Shown: in pieces, positions 63,620 through 64,000 of the stretch
Numbering within the stretch: position 1 is the first letter of the stretch
Layout: each line of letters starts with the position of its first letter
NCBI GenBank assembly: GCA_965212145.1
Contig: CBDBUY010000001.1
Location: 1-64,000, forward strand
Source of the DNA: JAAEPI01 sp965212145
GTDB lineage: Bacteria; Bacteroidota; Bacteroidia; Cytophagales; Cyclobacteriaceae
DNA: 64,000 nt
Direction of reading: 5' to 3'
The notes under the pieces: generated by a model
The model's input: the letters and a program-made list of their open reading frames with translations, nothing else
Databases searched by the model: none
Told to the model about the DNA's origin: nothing
Program-made: the position numbers and the translations under genes

Positions 63620-64000
63620 TCAGTGCCTTATTTTCTTGATCAACTTGAGACAATCCGAAACGTCTTTCTCTAGTTTTTCGTAATCCTTATTTTTCAAGAT
63701 GTCTTTGGAAATCAACTGAGAACCCATGCCTACACAGGTAACTCCCGCTCCGAACCATCCCTTCAAGTTATCCTCATTTGGTGATACACCACCCGTAGGC
63801 ATTATGTTCGTCCAAGGTTGAGGCCCTTTGATGCCTTTCACGAATCCCGGTCCGTAGACGTCTCCTGGGAAGAGTTTAGCCAGCTCACAACCTAATTCCT
63901 CTGCACGCGCAATTTCGGTCAGGGACGCACAACCAGGTGACCAGAGCACCTTCTTACGATTACAAGCTATGGCAATGTCTTCGCGAAAGACCGGAGTTAC
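63620..64000 (-). CDS. eda: KDPG/KHG aldolase, C-terminal part (cut by window edge)
   Basis: The open frame continues to the window edge (127 codons visible). It contains WSPGCASLTEIARAEELGCELAKLFPGD with the Schiff-base lysine (AKLFP), and IMPTGGVSPNEDNLKGWFGAGVTCVGMGSQL. These define 2-keto-3-deoxy-6-phosphogluconate/4-hydroxy-2-oxoglutarate aldolase. The enzyme splits KDPG into pyruvate and glyceraldehyde-3-phosphate. Frame start beyond the edge is not visible. In Bacteroidota it often lies in sugar-acid clusters with a 2-dehydro-3-deoxygluconate kinase, but such a gene is outside the window. Confidence 0.92.
   Translation of the reverse strand, partial: VTPVFREDIAIACNRKKVLWSPGCASLTEIARAEELGCELAKLFPGDVYGPGFVKGIKGPQPWTNIMPTGGVSPNEDNLKGWFGAGVTCVGMGSQLISKDILKNKDYEKLEKDVSDCLKLIKKIRH

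Overview
The window reads as ordinary chromosome from a marine-type Bacteroidota, most likely order Cytophagales. The evidence is a SusC/SusD outer-membrane pair, a type IX secretion sorting domain, a PorV/PorQ-like protein, DUF4199 and BatA-like proteins, promoters with the Bacteroidota -33/-7 form (TTG-N19-TAnnTTTG), and few strong Shine-Dalgarno sequences. Genes are densely packed, often with ATGA or TAATG overlaps. I see no prophage, insertion sequence, integrase, CRISPR array or toxin-antitoxin pair.

Layout. 0-16 kb: a CBS-domain fragment at the left edge, a DUF3299-like secreted protein, a MacB/LolD-type ATPase without permease, a PduO-type cobalamin adenosyltransferase and IlvE. Next comes an Fbp-type iron ABC transporter whose binding lipoprotein is separated from its permease and ATPase by two opposite-strand genes, one of them a stand-alone TonB plug-domain miniprotein. 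Then follow a saccharopine-dehydrogenase-like enzyme, a two-domain VOC protein, an M28 peptidase, a penicillin-acylase-family lipoprotein, a lipocalin-like protein and HutG. 16-23.5 kb: an intergenic palindromic repeat, an alkyltransferase-like DNA repair protein, and a tightly coupled sulfotransferase / class IV aminotransferase / sirtuin / NTF2-like operon. After these lie a large VPS10/BNR-type beta-propeller protein, an ArsC-like reductase and a second lipocalin-like protein.

23.7-37.9 kb: a lone SusC/SusD pair, an HhH/beta-barrel protein with a PorV/PorQ-like partner, a BamA/TamA-like protein, YidD, TerB-like and NTF2-like proteins, AcpH, FluC/CrcB, a membrane J-domain/TPR protein and a T9SS-secreted propeller. 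37.9-44.9 kb: a methyltransferase, and opposite it a leftward operon of a BatA-like protein, a dihydroorotase homologue lacking its metal ligands, two DUF4199 proteins and two family 2 glycosyltransferases. 44.9-50.4 kb: a complete leftward rRNA operon (16S, tRNA-Ile, tRNA-Ala, 23S, 5S) with upstream promoters, leader hairpins, processing stems around 16S and 23S, and a terminator. 50.4-54.2 kb: RelA/SpoT, a STAS protein and PurA run leftward into the rRNA operon, putting the ppGpp enzyme beside two classical ppGpp targets.

54.2-64 kb: tRNA-Leu with a near-consensus promoter, trigger factor from a TTG start, and an Spx/ArsC-like protein. A signalling hub follows: a REC-PAS-HisKA_3 kinase overlapping a NarL-type regulator, a divergent LuxR-type regulator with an atypical receiver, an eight-PAS HisKA_2 kinase, and an orphan SiaC-family phosphoprotein. 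The window ends inside a KDPG-aldolase gene. The most interesting points are the inactive-looking dihydroorotase in a conserved-looking operon, the relA-STAS-purA-rrn linkage, the sulfotransferase/aminotransferase/sirtuin operon, and the signalling hub.
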